From assembly GCA_029237695.1 (NCBI GenBank), contig CM055265.1, positions 216,148,506 through 216,212,505 on the forward strand: a stretch of 64,000 bases of DNA, in the 5' to 3' direction. The translations under genes were made by a program, and so were the position numbers. Of this stretch, positions 34,632 to 45,689 are shown in pieces. This stretch comes from Conchocele bisecta. Taxonomy: Eukaryota; Mollusca; Bivalvia; Lucinida; Thyasiridae. Positions within the stretch are counted from its first letter, which is position 1, and each line of letters opens with the position of its first letter. A model generated the notes under the pieces. The model had not been told where the DNA came from and did no database searches. It saw nothing but the letters and a program-made list of their open reading frames with translations.

Positions 34632-35741
34632 ATGGCGGGTCGCGGTAAAGGTGTGCGAAAAAGGAAAATCTTGTACAGTTCAAGGTCGGGAAAAAAGTCA
34701 CGTGGCGACGGAGACGGGGGGGCCCCACCACCCGCACCCGCAATGGAGGATGAATTTTCGTTACCAAGTCAGGACGAGGACAATGCTGGTATACGGGTAG
34801 CAGGCCATGTTGTGGATTTTGAAGAGATTTTGCGTGCATCAAATGACATTGTGCTGCCCGATAACCCCACCCCAACACATGTACCCAATCCCCTACGCCT
34901 TTCTACATCTGCTGGTGGTCTATCCGCAAATGTAATGGAGCAAAATGCAACAAATATGCCCATGTTTGTACCAGTTGCAACAGCGCGTACCCCCTCCGAT
35001 GATATTTTCATACATATTCCCATGTCCCTCAGACAACAGATCATCCGGGGGGATTATATTAACCTCGCCTTATTGTTGAAAGGGGATATTGAGCTGAGTG
35101 ATATTTGTGGAGCGAGCACATTCCGATTATCGGTGGATGGGGCCATAGAGGCAAAGCCGAGAGAGTGCAAGGATCGCATAGGATCTATTGAAAGGTGGAC
35201 GGATGCCTTCATCATATACATGGCAATATATTTATCGGCTCACAATGAAAAGTCGGTGGAAATGTTGCAGTATATGCAGAATGTCCGCGATTGTGCTGCC
35301 AGGCAGAGTGGGTTTGGCTGGCGCACGTACGATGAGCAATTCAGGCTGCGCCAGGCATCCACACCAGTCTCGTGGGCTAACATAAATACTGAGGTATGGT
35401 GGCGTTGCACTCAAGTAAGGGAGGCTACCAGTTTCTTGGGCAGTAACCACCTACAGTCGAGTGCAACGGCATCTAGGTCTACAACAGCAGGGTACGCATG
35501 TAATGATTACAACAATGGGGTGTGTCGTTGGCCAAACTGTCGGTTTGCCCATGTATGCGCCAATTGTGGACTGGGTCATAGGGCAAATCAATGCTCGGGT
35601 GGTACCCTCGGAAATAGTTTTCGAGGCCAAGTCCGACCCACCGGCATGTTACAGCGAGGGGGAGGCCCACCAGGTAGAGGAAGGGGTTTCATTAGAGGGA
35701 TGCGCGGATCCGCAAGGGGATTTGGGCGTCGTCCGTACTAA
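34632..35741 (+). CDS. Ngaro gag-like protein with C-terminal Cys/His clusters
   Basis: The start at 34632 (GTAATGGCG context) is preferred over an in-frame ATG at 34617. About 369 codons. The N terminus is basic (GRGKGVRKRK), then an acidic linker, then a helical central region and Cys/His clusters at about residues 292-326 (CNDYNNGVCRWPNCRFAH and CANCGLGHRANQC, the latter a CCHC-like knuckle), ending in an Arg/Gly-rich tail. Expected role: nucleic-acid-binding structural protein of the retroelement particle. Its 3' end overlaps the start of pol in another frame. Confidence 0.8.
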   Translation: MAGRGKGVRKRKILYSSRSGKKSRGDGDGGAPPPAPAMEDEFSLPSQDEDNAGIRVAGHVVDFEEILRASNDIVLPDNPTPTHVPNPLRLSTSAGGLSANVMEQNATNMPMFVPVATARTPSDDIFIHIPMSLRQQIIRGDYINLALLLKGDIELSDICGASTFRLSVDGAIEAKPRECKDRIGSIERWTDAFIIYMAIYLSAHNEKSVEMLQYMQNVRDCAARQSGFGWRTYDEQFRLRQASTPVSWANINTEVWWRCTQVREATSFLGSNHLQSSATASRSTTAGYACNDYNNGVCRWPNCRFAHVCANCGLGHRANQCSGGTLGNSFRGQVRPTGMLQRGGGPPGRGRGFIRGMRGSARGFGRRPY

Positions 35742-37370
35742 TTTAAACGTACAAAATTTGGCGAAATCACCCATAAATGTAGCAAGCTTGCGCGAAGCAC
35801 TCCGGAATTATGATACCGATAAGGCCACATTTTTGTTAAATGGTTTTACAAGCGGGTTTTCCTTGAATTATAATGGCCCCAGAGTTGCAACAGACTCGAA
35901 GAACTTGAAATCTGCTAAAAATGCCTGCGATATTGTGCAACAAAAAATTAACAAAGAAATTGAAGCAGGTAGGGTAGCAGGACCTTATAGGATACTAGCC
36001 ATTGCCAAATTTAAGAATATCACCCATCGGATTAGTGCCTAAAAAGGCTCCAGGGGATTTTAGAATGATACACCACCTATCTTATCCACAGGGGGCGTCC
36101 GTTAATGATTATATTGATCCGGCCCTGTGTTCGGTTCAATACACAAGCTTTGACGAGGCAGTTCATATGATACAGGATCTCGGTCCGAACTGCTTTCTGT
36201 TCAAGGTAGATATTAAGAACGCGTTCCGCCTGATCCCAATTAGACCGGAAGATTTTGAGTTACTCGGGTTTACTTCAGATAGTTCTTTCTATGTGGACAA
36301 ATGTTTGCCTTTCGGCTGCTCTATCAGCTGTAGTATTTTTGAGAAATTTGCGACATTTATTGAATTTTTTGGTATTACGCAAAATACAATCAGGAAGGCT
36401 CATACACTATTTGGATGACTACCTGGGTGGGGACAGGTCGAGACAGTTGTGTAAAAATGTCATGTGTACGTTTAAGGCATGTACAACGGAATTGAATGTG
36501 CCATTGGCTGAAGAAAAATCTGAGGGACCGGTTCAAATTTTGGTTTTTCTGGGGCTGGAATTAGATTCGCGTAATATGGTCGTTCGTATTCCTGAAACTA
36601 AAATAGCAGAGGTACTCGTTAAGATCCGGAACATGTTGGCCAAGAAAAATACCACGCTAAAACTAATGCAATCATTGATTGGGTCCCTCAATTTCTGTTG
36701 TAGGGCTATAGCCATGGGTCGTCCTTTTTGTAGGAGGATGATAAATGCGACGTGCGGTCTCACGAAACCACATCACCATTTAACGATTAATGAAGGTGTG
36801 AAACAATATTTGTTTATGTGGCGTGAGTTCTTTGCACAGCATAATGGAGTGTCCGTGTTTCACGATTGTTATTGGGTAACAAATGCCGATGCGGAATTGT
36901 ACACAGATAGTGCAGGGGCGCGAGGTCTAGGTTTTGGAATCTATTTCCAGGGTCATTGGGCATATTCAACATGGCCAGATTCTTGGCATGACAAAGGGTT
37001 CACGCAGGATATTACGCTCCTAGAACTATTCCCAATTTGGTTGTCAATGTATCTCTGGGGGAGACAGCTCTGTAATAAGAGGATTTCATTTCAATGCGAT
37101 AATATGTCGGTAGTGCACATATTGAATACAATGACATCCAAGTCGCAGCGCGTCATGCATTTGGTTCGTAAACTGGCATTGTTGTGTCTCGAATGCAATA
37201 TAATGATAAAGGCATCACATGTGGTTGGGTCCAGAAATGTAATCTGTGATGCGTTGTCTCGTTTGCAGTTGTCGGGCTTCAGAGAGTTGGCACCGGAAGC
37301 CGATCCGGAGCCTTGCTTGGTGCCGGAACACATTTGGAGCACCTTAACCAAACAGCTGAACAATTACTGA
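35640..37370 (+). pseudogene. Ngaro reverse transcriptase-RNase H, two frame shifts
   Basis: Pol enters in a different frame within the gag 3' end. Seen: KINKEIEAGRVAGPY (N-terminal RT region), LVPKKAPGDFRMIHHLSYP, FKVDIKNAFRLIP (catalytic Asp), LPFGCSISCSIFEKF and YLDDYLGG (active-site YxDD). The RNase H part has TDSAG, LLELFP, QCDNMSVV and ICDALSR supplying D-E-D-D. Frame changes lie near 35995 and 36395 (just before YLDDYL). Reverse transcription in this family yields circular DNA joined by the downstream recombinase. As read here the protein cannot be made in one frame. Confidence 0.85.
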
Positions 37371-38245
37371 AATCAAGTGTTTCTCCCAATACCGCATCGA
37401 CATATACAACCGCTTTAGCAGCTTTTTCGAACTTTCTCGTACAGAATAAATTACCGCCGAATTGGCCGGCATCGGTCAAACACATTGTTCTTTTCATAGC
37501 ATCATGCTTTGAGCGCGGTCTGGCATCTGGTACTATATGTACGTATATTAGAGGCATTAATTATTTTCATAAAATACACAGCTGGGTGAATATTTCTGAA
37601 GTATTCATTATTAAAAAACTTTTGGAGGGTTGTCGCCGGTGTCGGTCTGGGAAGCCTGATAATCGTGCCCCCATCACACCTGATATGTTGGCGGAATTGT
37701 GTTTGGCACTTCCGTCAATATGTTATAACATGTATGAAGCCCAAATGTTTAAGGCAGCTTTTCTACTGTCATTTTTCGCCCTCATGCGAGTTAGCGATTT
37801 GGTAGCAACTTCAATGTTACAAGCCGGTAGAACATTACAATTGAATGATGTTGTTGTTAGCGTGGACGCGTCTAAAATGTCAATATCACTTCGAACATAT
37901 AAAACGCACCAGTCGGGCCCGCCGACCGTTTTAGTGTTGCCACAGGAAAGCAAGGCAGACATGTGCCCGGTCCGTTCAATTATCAATTTCTTGAGAATCC
38001 GGTCAATGATAAAGGGCCCACTGTTTTGTCATGCCAATCAGAGGCCTGTGACTCGTGCTCAGTTTGATGGGGTTCTTGCTAAGTGCATGAAACATAGTGA
38101 CGTGCATAAGGCAGGCACCATCATTAGGTCGCACAGCTTTAGGATTGGCAGGGCAACACAGTTGGCCGCACGCGGGGTGAGCGATAAAGACATAATGAGG
38201 TTAGGTCGATGGCGTTCAAACGCTTATCTAGGTTACATTCGTTAA
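37313..38245 (+). CDS. Ngaro tyrosine recombinase
   Basis: The ORF opens upstream of the RNase H stop (overlap 58 bp); 310 codons. The N-terminal SAM-like helical domain (SPNTASTYTTALAAFSNFL) is followed by the catalytic domain. Arg I is in FFALMRVSDL (about residue 161), HxxR is in HSFRIGRATQL (about 275-278), and the nucleophile Tyr is near the C terminus in RSNAYLGYIR. It would integrate circular cDNA at short matching sites, consistent with no long target duplication. Frame intact. Confidence 0.85.
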   Translation: MLGAGTHLEHLNQTAEQLLKSSVSPNTASTYTTALAAFSNFLVQNKLPPNWPASVKHIVLFIASCFERGLASGTICTYIRGINYFHKIHSWVNISEVFIIKKLLEGCRRCRSGKPDNRAPITPDMLAELCLALPSICYNMYEAQMFKAAFLLSFFALMRVSDLVATSMLQAGRTLQLNDVVVSVDASKMSISLRTYKTHQSGPPTVLVLPQESKADMCPVRSIINFLRIRSMIKGPLFCHANQRPVTRAQFDGVLAKCMKHSDVHKAGTIIRSHSFRIGRATQLAARGVSDKDIMRLGRWRSNAYLGYIR

Positions 38246-38467
38246 GTTAATTATTCAATATTGATTTAACGTTGGTCGGCTGGGACAAATATACACGATC
38301 TAAGGCGATTCCAGTGTAAGTTCATTAGGATGTAAATTTACCGGGTTTTTTAAAAATGGCCGCCGATATTGGAAACATTGGGGATTAATCATTAATGAAG
38401 GTATGCAAAGTATTGGAACCTGTATTATTGTTTAAATACTGGCAATACATAGGCTTAGGTACATGTT

Positions 38468-39049
38468 ATGGAATGTTCTATGACTGATATTGAAATTTTA
38501 TTCACAGATATTTGGTGCGTCGGTGATTCCATTCCATATTGGGCCGGCACGTATGCGATGGCTAAGAATGACACGCATTTGCACTTGCCTGACGATATGA
38601 AGATGGGCTGGTATGGAATAAGGGGCATGAAATGGGAACAGTTTAAACACAGTCTGCAACTCCGGGTGTTGTTTCAGAAACCTCCGAAAGTGATACTCAT
38701 TCATCTAGGAGGGAATGACTTGACTTATTATTCTATTTTTACGATATTCAGGCTCATTACCAGTGGGGTGCAAATGCTGCATGAAGCTTTTCCTCTAGCA
38801 TGTATTGTTTGGGTGGACATACTGCAACGGTCCGCATGGTGTGGTGAGTTTATCTGCGTTGAGTTGAAACGTAAAAGGGTCAACCGTTGGGGTAGGCAGC
38901 AAATCAGACAGGTGAATGGGGATGTGTTGTCCTTCAATATTAAAGCGGTACAGACTCAATTCTATATTCCAGATGGGATACACCTCGCAGATAGTGGCCT
39001 GGAAGTGTATTTAGAGGGATTTCGAGATAAGATAATGGATCATTTATAG
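38468..39049 (+). CDS. Ngaro SGNH/GDSL hydrolase ORF
   Basis: 193 codons. Block I is VGDS (catalytic Ser, about residue 21), block III is LGGND (about residues 82-86), and block V is PDGIHLADSG with the Asp/His pair near the C terminus. These fit SGNH-fold esterases, which are known as an extra ORF in Ngaro-type elements. The cellular substrate is unknown. The frame is intact, and it lies between the recombinase and B1. Confidence 0.75.
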   Translation: MECSMTDIEILFTDIWCVGDSIPYWAGTYAMAKNDTHLHLPDDMKMGWYGIRGMKWEQFKHSLQLRVLFQKPPKVILIHLGGNDLTYYSIFTIFRLITSGVQMLHEAFPLACIVWVDILQRSAWCGEFICVELKRKRVNRWGRQQIRQVNGDVLSFNIKAVQTQFYIPDGIHLADSGLEVYLEGFRDKIMDHL

Positions 39050-39165
39050 GTATAGATGAATTTTTGGGGGAAATTTCGGCAGATACCGAAAATTTTGTGG
39101 GGGAAAAATTCATGCAGCCAGGGAGCAGTTTTTGTGGGCGTATACATATGATAAATAGCCAACAC

Positions 39166-39358
39166 ATACTGGGCGTTTTCCCCAGAGTATTTTGCGTTAT
39201 TGCTAAACTGGGCGTTTTCCCCAGATCATATTGCGTTATTGCTAAACTGGGCGTTTTCCCCAAATGATATTGCGTATTGCTATACTGGGCGTTTTACCCA
39301 GATCATATTAAGTTGTTAAGCTGGGCGTTTTCCCCAGAAAATATTGCGTGTTGCTATT
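39166..39358 (+). repeat. Tandem repeat (CTGGGCGTTTTCCCCAG, about 38 bp units) before B1
   Basis: Five copies of CTGGGCGTTTTCCCCAGA or close variants, alternating with ATATTGCGTTATTGCTAAA. Each core is itself a small inverted repeat (CTGGG...CCCAG). The last unit merges into B1, so the array marks the left edge of the B repeat. Confidence 0.8.
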
Positions 39359-40058
39359 AGTAATTGTAAACTGTTTTATCAGATACCCATCTTTGGGCAT
39401 CAGCCCGGGGGCAGTCTTGTGTGCAGATTTATTTGTGGTTGAACTGTAAACAGGCGTTTACCCCAATTTTGTAAAATGGGTAAATGCCGTTTACATCGGA
39501 AAGTTAAGTTTAACAAAGAAACCTTATTCAAATTGTTATGTAATTATATGGTCTCTAATTTTCATAATGTAATTATATGGTCTCTAATTTTCATAATAAC
39601 CCCCGGGTAGTTTTAATATGCTGGATCATGGTCGCTACCTGGCTGCGTTACTTTTCTTATACTGCGCCGGTATATTCCACTATTAATATTGGTTAGCTCA
39701 GTTGACTGAGCGCATTTTATTTACATGTACAATACACAATGAACTGCAGTTAATGTTGTTGGTCGTTTATTTTCTGGTCATAAATAATATTGATTATTCT
39801 TGAATTGGAATAATCGGAGTTATTTTGCCTATGAAATATTGTTTCCGGGTTGTTGTTGTAGTTATAACGGAAATGACAGGTACTCGCTGACGTCATTGGA
39901 ATTTGTGTAACCCACGTCATTTGCATCATCAGTTTTTGTATAAGCTGGTCATTTTGGTCTTCAGTATTTGCGTAGGTTCTGTCGTCATTAAAATACGTGC
40001 AATAATCTTTCTTTGCATTCTGATCGTTGGAGAGACAACAAGCAATTTGTAAAATTTA

Positions 40059-40812
40059 CCCTCCCTCCCACCCGTTTGGTTGGGCGACTTTTGAGCCCGT
40101 GGGCATTTGGCACCTGTCCCGCAGACGCATGTGTGCTTAAATGGATTCAGTCTTTTAATATTTCATGACTTTTATGTCGTAAAGTTATACAATTCTCCAA
40201 TTATTGAAGCACATGCGGCTGTGGGGGGATTGGATGGCGTTCATCATCTTGAGGTTATAATTAATAAAACTTTTGTGAATTGTGATTACGTAAAGTATGG
40301 GTTACACATATTTATGAGTATCTGTCATTTATCATCAGGAGCCGCATCTTTTGGTTCGGGGTGACTCGGTGAATCTCAGGAGGCAGTTCGTCTGTTGGGA
40401 TTCATGGGGTGGACCATTGATTTGGGACATGCGGCTTCTTTTGATCATGGTGCAGCCGATATGGGTTGCATCCATTGTCGCAGGTATTGCTGCTGTACAT
40501 TCTCGCTGCAGGTTCGATGGTAGCAGGACGCTCGGTGGATATTATGGCAGTCTCTTGGGATAATACAGCAGTTTCTCCGAAAGATATTTTCCCGATTGTG
40601 TCCACCTGCAACCCTGCTGGTTAGGAACAGCGCTACAAAAATGACTATATAGCATAACATGGATGCTGTGTGAATTGGGTATTGCTGTGCGGTGGAAAAG
40701 TGGGGCAGTGGGGGAGGGGCCGTGTGAAGGCATATTATATTATATTATTTTTAGGTATGTTGCCCCAGGGTCTTGGTCCGGAGGGATTAGCCTTGATGTG
40801 GGGCACATAGTT
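40059..40812 (+). other. Ngaro A2-B2 spacer
   Basis: 754 bp between A2 and B2 with no coherent frame. In Ngaro elements this region carries the unique segment used in circular-junction formation. Confidence 0.6.
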
Positions 40813-41399
40813 AATATTGCGTGTTGCTATTAGTAATTGTAAACTGTTTTATCAGATACCCATCTTTGGGCATCAGCCCGGGGGCAGTCTTGTGTGCAGA
40901 TTTATTTGTGGTTGAACTGTAAACAGGCGTTTACCCCAATTTTGTAAAATGGGTAAATGCCGTTTACATCGGAAAGTTAAGTTTAACAAAGAAACCTTAT
41001 TCAAATTGTTATGTAATTATATGGTCTCTAATTTTCATAATGTAATTATATGGTCTCTAATTTTCATAATAACCCCCGGGTAGTTTTAATATGCTGGATC
41101 ATGGTCGCTCCCTGGCTGCGTTACTTTTCTTATACTGCGCCGGTATATTCCACTATTAATATTGGTTAGCTCAGTTGACTGAGCGCATTTTATTTACATG
41201 TACAATACACAATGAACTGCAGTTAATGTTGTTGGTCGTTTATTTTCTGGTCATAAATAATTGTTACAGCATATAACCCTTTCACCCCACCCCTAAGTAA
41301 CTGGAATGGACACTCCTATATTATTCTTCAGACTATTCCATTTATCACTAGAGCAAGTGAGCAGAGGCTCATGTTTGCCCATGGCCACCGACTGCACTG

Positions 41400-41645
41400 A
41401 CAAACAAAAACTTAAAGTAAATTTCCAAGTATTTGACCTTGGACATGAAGGCCACCTGGGTGTGGTATGGAATGCAAATATGGATGGTGATAAGGACGTA
41501 TATGAAGTTTGAAGTCAATCCGACTGACCGTTGCAGAGTACCCGAAAACTTTAATGCAATTCTTACAGACGGACGGACAAATGGACGGACGTAATGACAA
41601 AAACTATATACCCCTTGACATACTTCGTATGCTGGGGATATAATA
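41400..41645 (+). repeat. Dispersed repeat (TTTGACCTTGGACATGAAGG family)
   Basis: TTGACCTTGGACATGAAGGC to CATACTTCGTATGCTGGGGA, recurring at 45690-45896 between the two copies of a host exon. Confidence 0.7.
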
Positions 41646-42041
41646 AAGTGGTATAGTTTTTAGAAATAAGAAAATATCAACAAATTGTGTCGATACGAGC
41701 TGGATCTATACTGTGAAACATTAATTATGATAGAGGTGTGTAGTGTTGAAAGGGATAAATGATCCACATACCAAACATGTAATCTGGTGCGGCGAGTGAT
41801 GTACCCCAAGCTTCTGTCAACAGGCGACCTACAAGTAAAATGTTCCCTAGTACAGGTAGTATGGGCCACAGACTAATAAATAGAGAATACTGGGCTCATA
41901 TAAAACATTTGCATAATAAATGTAATCTTTTGTTCAAAGACACATCAACTTGTTTATGTTAGGGTTAGGTTATCACACTTACATCAATTGGTTTTGTGAT
42001 GGAGCGATAATAAAATAATAACAATGATAATAGGCTTTATT

Positions 42042-42552
42042 TTAAAGGTACGTGCGCACTCAGTAGGCACAAAATGTTCTTTATATCATAGACATCATGC
42101 GAGACATTTTCTGGCAAAATAAACATTCATTCACCCATACCCCACATATTGATTGGCATTATTACACATTTTATATCAGACGTAACTTTCCACACTGATA
42201 TCAGGGACGATAACCGTGTTTCCTTAAAATGTTAATGGACATCACTATTTATACTCTGTATTTATTTTTTGATGTGCAATTATCATACTTTATAATCTGT
42301 CTAAAATTTTATTTTGTCAGGGGACGCATTTAATTAGTATAAATAATTAAAAAATACCATGCCTCATTTGCATATGGAAATAGCCCGATACCAACGCACG
42401 TCACTATCAGTGAAATAAATATTACTAAATGATTATACCTGTATAGCGGTGACTCGTAATCTTTAGAACTGCTGGAATAGTGACACAATTATACACTTAT
42501 TTAATTCCTATAAAGAACATTTTGTGCCTACTGAGTGGGCATGTGCCTTTAA
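42042..42552. repeat. MITE with CACTCAGTAGGCACAAAATG inverted ends
   Basis: Left TTTAAAGGTACGTGCGCACT and ACAAAATGTTCTTTATA; right TATAAAGAACATTTTGTGCC and GGGCATGTGCCTTTAAA. A relative lies at about 55170-55315. Confidence 0.75.
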
Positions 42553-42633
42553 AACTTAAAGGGTTACACATTTAGTTTCAAACTCATCTTCCACGACGCC
42601 CTCACATATACTAGTACATATACACAACAGTGG

Positions 42634-43788
42634 ATCACAGGTGGAAGACTCGGACCTGTGACACACAAAAAAATACCCATTACAAAAAATCCATTACCCC
42701 ACCCACTTGGACTCATACAGTACCGGTACTATCTTCTATGTATATAGCCCCAATTCTCATGGATTCGTACCTTCTCATTGATTCGTGCCCCTAGAAAACA
42801 AGTGAATAAGCATATTCTAAGAATAGTGTTAATTGAAAATTATTTTAAAAATGTATTTTAAGTTGTATCCCACGGTTTTCTAAGTTACAGTTACATAAAA
42901 TTGTGATTTACCACCTATTTTGTGATTTTTCTACTTACTTCCTTAATCTGAAGAGGGTCTGTTCGCAAATGATGAATAAAATGTGATATATGTTGATTTC
43001 TAGGTGAATCTGGACTTCACCATATTTAAATTTGATGCATCTAGGCAGCAACACTTCTTTATTGTACGAGTGATCAAGGAATGTCACTCAAATGTGTAAA
43101 ATGTTGTAGGGCACGAACCTGATGAGAAGTTTCAAGATCAATTAGGCGACTTGGGTGGGTTATAATTCTAGGGACTCTAAGACTTGCATAAACAACAATT
43201 TTGGTGAATTCCTTATGTGCACTCATAGTCAAGTGTTTCAACTTTGTGTTGATGTATACATTTTCAGGAATTAATCAGAATATAACACACAATAATTCCA
43301 GCACAAAAATATTTACACAATTCCCTAATATTTGATTGGTCCGTAGCAAGTCTCTGTCCAGAATTTATATCCCAGTAAACTCCATGCCGAACTACTTTCC
43401 GTAACCGTCAGGTGCAGTTAAAATAATTCTTCAGAAAACGGAAAATAAACACATTTTCTTGATGAATTTATTTCAAATGCTGGAATTATAAGGAATGAAT
43501 GGCCTTTTTGTGGAATTTATCGGGGATATAAACTTGGAAAAGTCGCGGGAATACTGGACGAGGCCTTCCGGTCATTCGTCCAGTATTCCCGCGACTTTTC
43601 CAAGTTTATACCCCAATAAATTCCACAAAAAGGCCATTCATTCCTATAATATGAATGTATGTGCTTAGGGGAATAGAATAGGGACTACACAGAAGATAGT
43701 ACTGTATGAGACCAAGATGGTGGGGTAATGAATTTTTTTAATGGGCATTTCTTTTTGTGTCACAGGTTCGAGTCTCCCACCTGTGCAG
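42634..43788. mobile_element. 1.15 kb inverted-repeat element with nested long hairpin
   Basis: About 100 bp inverted ends: left CACAGGTGGAAGACTCGGAC ... TGTGTCACAGG-type right end at 43690-43788. The interior (42750-43290) is the reverse complement of 8150-8725. At 43489-43654 two roughly 75 bp arms (TGGAATTTATCGGGGATATA / its near complement) pair around a short loop. No coding capacity. Confidence 0.7.
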
Positions 43789-43918
43789 TGGATTATGTTA
43801 CAGGAATAACCGTGCAATGGCAAATGTAGTTTTCAAATTCAGATTGACCATAATACATTATATCGGTGTCTATGACCGATACATTATTTTGGCATTGCTC
43901 CGTGACTTCTGTTAGTAC

Positions 43919-44326
43919 CAGTGCTCCAGATAAGCTGCGTATTTGCTTAAATACCCAATTAAAATTGCCAAAAACCCAATTGAAATCAGAAATAGCGAGT
44001 ATCAAAAAGCAATCAAGATTTTGTGGTACCTTTATCATGCTGCAGAAAACAATAAACAGAACACAAATATAGCATATTTTTCTTATTTTCCATGAAAACA
44101 CATCTTGGTATTTCATTAGAAGTGTCTCCAAGGAGACAATTCTAATGAAATGCAAAGACATGTTTTCATTTCGAAGCAAACTATTCAACAATTGCCGTCA
44201 GTTGATGTGTAAACAGTAGTGTGATTTTATTTAATTATTCCCAACTAAAATTTTGAAATACCCAATTGCTTCAGAAATGATGGGAGTGACAATACTCAAT
44301 TACTAATTCCTTATCTGGAGCCCTGT
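43919..44326. repeat. MITE with CAGTGCTCCAGATAAG ends
   Basis: CAGTGCTCCAGATAAG and CTTATCTGGAGCCCTG are inverted. A central hairpin lies at 44098-44172 (CTTGGTATTTCATTAGAA and its complement). The CAG-start ends are hAT-like, but flanking 8-mers match only partly. Confidence 0.6.
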
Positions 44327-44666
44327 ATTACACAGGTAGGTACCTCGCCAAAAGGCATTTAGTAATTTCTGTACTACACAATCAATAGACTGGTTGGTCA
44401 ACATTGCCATTCTGGGATTTGTGGCCGTCACTGGAGAAATGGGGCTTATGGGTTTAGCCACCAGTGTAGATCCTGATCTACATCCGCACAGTCTGATCAG
44501 GATCTGCACTATTTGGAATATATCAATGAAATGCCTGTCATAATTCTAACAGGGAATATAGTTTGTTATGAGGCTACAGAAGTGTGATTGTATTTGATCA
44601 GCAGCAACACTGGTTACAAATACCATGGTCTCCAGTCACAGCTACATATAAGTAATGCTATATTGA

Positions 44667-44950
44667 AAGCCGTGGCGTAATGGTTAGTGTGTCGGACTAC
44701 TGATCCAAGGGTCGTGGGTTCGAGCCTGACTAGCGGCATGCGTTGTGTCCTTGAGCAGGAAACTTTATCCACACTGCTCCAGTTCACCCAGCTGTAAATG
44801 GGTACCGATAATTTGTAGTTGCTCTGTAACTACGAATTACCGGCTTCTCTCAAAAAATCTCTACCTCCGTTCTTTCTCCCATTCTTGGGAGACGGCATGC
44901 AAGGTCCTAGAGCCAGTGCCGCCGTTAAATATAAGCTAAAGAAAGAAAAG
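44667..44950 (+). repeat. tRNA-derived SINE
   Basis: An A-box-like TGGCGTAATGG (about 44673) and a B box GGTTCGAGCC (44718-44727) have pol III spacing. They are followed by TTGAGCAGGAAACTTTATCC, CACCCAGCTGTAAATGGGTA and an A-rich tail with AAGAAAG. The head resembles a tRNA, and the central block is of the type conserved in invertebrate SINE superfamilies. Confidence 0.75.
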
Positions 44951-45212
44951 AAAGCCAAGGATTGGCCAGCAGGCCGACATGGGGCTCACATCGTAAGGTC
45001 CATTTTGAAAGCAAATGGCCAATATGTTTGCTGACCATGTTTTACAAGCTTTTTAGGTATTAATATATAATATTGTAATTTGACTGGAGAAGCATTTAAG
45101 CCTTGCATCCACAGTCTGACTAGTATCTAGTTCACTATTCAGTCACTTATATCATTTGATCGACAACCTATGACGGAACAGGTCAGACGATACCGGCCGG
45201 CATTTGTCTTAA

Positions 45213-45448
45213 CCCTTTCATCCCTAAGTAACTGGAATGGAATTTGAATGGAATGTTAATTTTGCAACCAAGCCAATGGTCACAAAATTATTTTCAGACT
45301 AGTCCATTTATGAAAAGGGGGGGGGGGGTTTCAGTTCTCAAAAATATGAAAATTACATGCAAAAAGTGCAGATCCTGATGAGACCGGCTCATCTGGATCT
45401 ACACTGTTGCCAATACCAATATACATGGATGTGGTGTTGAAAGGCGTA
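45213..45448. repeat. M2-family MITE (right TTAA mutated)
   Basis: TTAA at 45209-45212, CCCTTTCATCCC start, a G10 run near 45317 and hairpin GATCCTGATGAGACCGG; the right end reads GTTGAAAGGCG. Confidence 0.65.
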
Positions 45449-45554
45449 ATGTTACCATTTTTTGTTGATCTTGAACAAAATTCATAAGTCGAGAATTCAC
45501 TCGAATATAGTAGCATAGTGAATAATCTGATATCACTAGTTTATTGTATCATAC

Positions 45555-45665
45555 CTGCCTGCTTGCATAAGTCGTGCATATACTCTCTGATCCTGTCGAC
45601 CCCGACGATCTGCCAGAAATCCAACACCGTGTGTACGGCCAAGAATGGGCTGTAATCGTGTAGAC
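45555..45665 (-). CDS. Isopenicillin-N-epimerase-like gene, internal exon
   Basis: Acceptor TTGTCAG (45667-45666) and donor GCAG/GTATGA (45554-45553) delimit 111 bases, phase 1 on both sides. The peptide LHDYSPFLAVHTVLDFWQ followed by VGVDRIREYMHDL is the family's G-x-x-D-Y-x-x-x-L-A-V segment and following helix, close to the PLP site. The joined Gly from GG plus GT at the 5' boundary fits the upstream exon ending SEFIWT-G. Confidence 0.75.
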
Positions 45666-45689
45666 CTGACAATGTAAACACGAGACGCA

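Larger units (their letters stand above)
34266..41262 (+). mobile_element. Ngaro-type DIRS retrotransposon with split direct repeats
   Basis: The layout is A1 (34266-34538), ORFs, B1 (39340-39787), A2 (39786-40058), internal spacer, B2 (40813-41262). A1/A2 and B1/B2 are nearly identical, and A2 abuts B1 at AATAATATTG; this is the diagnostic Ngaro split-direct-repeat architecture. ORFs in order are gag, RT-RNase H, tyrosine recombinase and SGNH hydrolase. There is no integrase or aspartic protease, as expected for tyrosine-recombinase elements. The near-identity of repeats suggests recent insertion, while pol frame breaks suggest inactivity or sequence errors. Confidence 0.9.
33252..45554 (-). 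other. 12.3 kb intron of the epimerase-like gene, carrying a Ngaro element
   Basis: The intron is defined by donor CAG/GTATGA (45554-45553) and acceptor TTACAG (33253-33252). It contains the retroelement 34266-41262 in the opposite orientation plus several MITEs and a SINE. Confidence 0.6.

Noticed and set aside
39692..39716. tRNA D-arm-like GGTTAGCTCAGTTGACTGAGC in both Ngaro B repeats
   Set aside because: An A-box-like string and small hairpin, but no B box or acceptor stem follows; not a tRNA gene.
43765..43775. B-box-like GGTTCGAGTCT near 43765
   Set aside because: Part of the terminal inverted repeat of the 42634-43788 element; no A box at the right distance.
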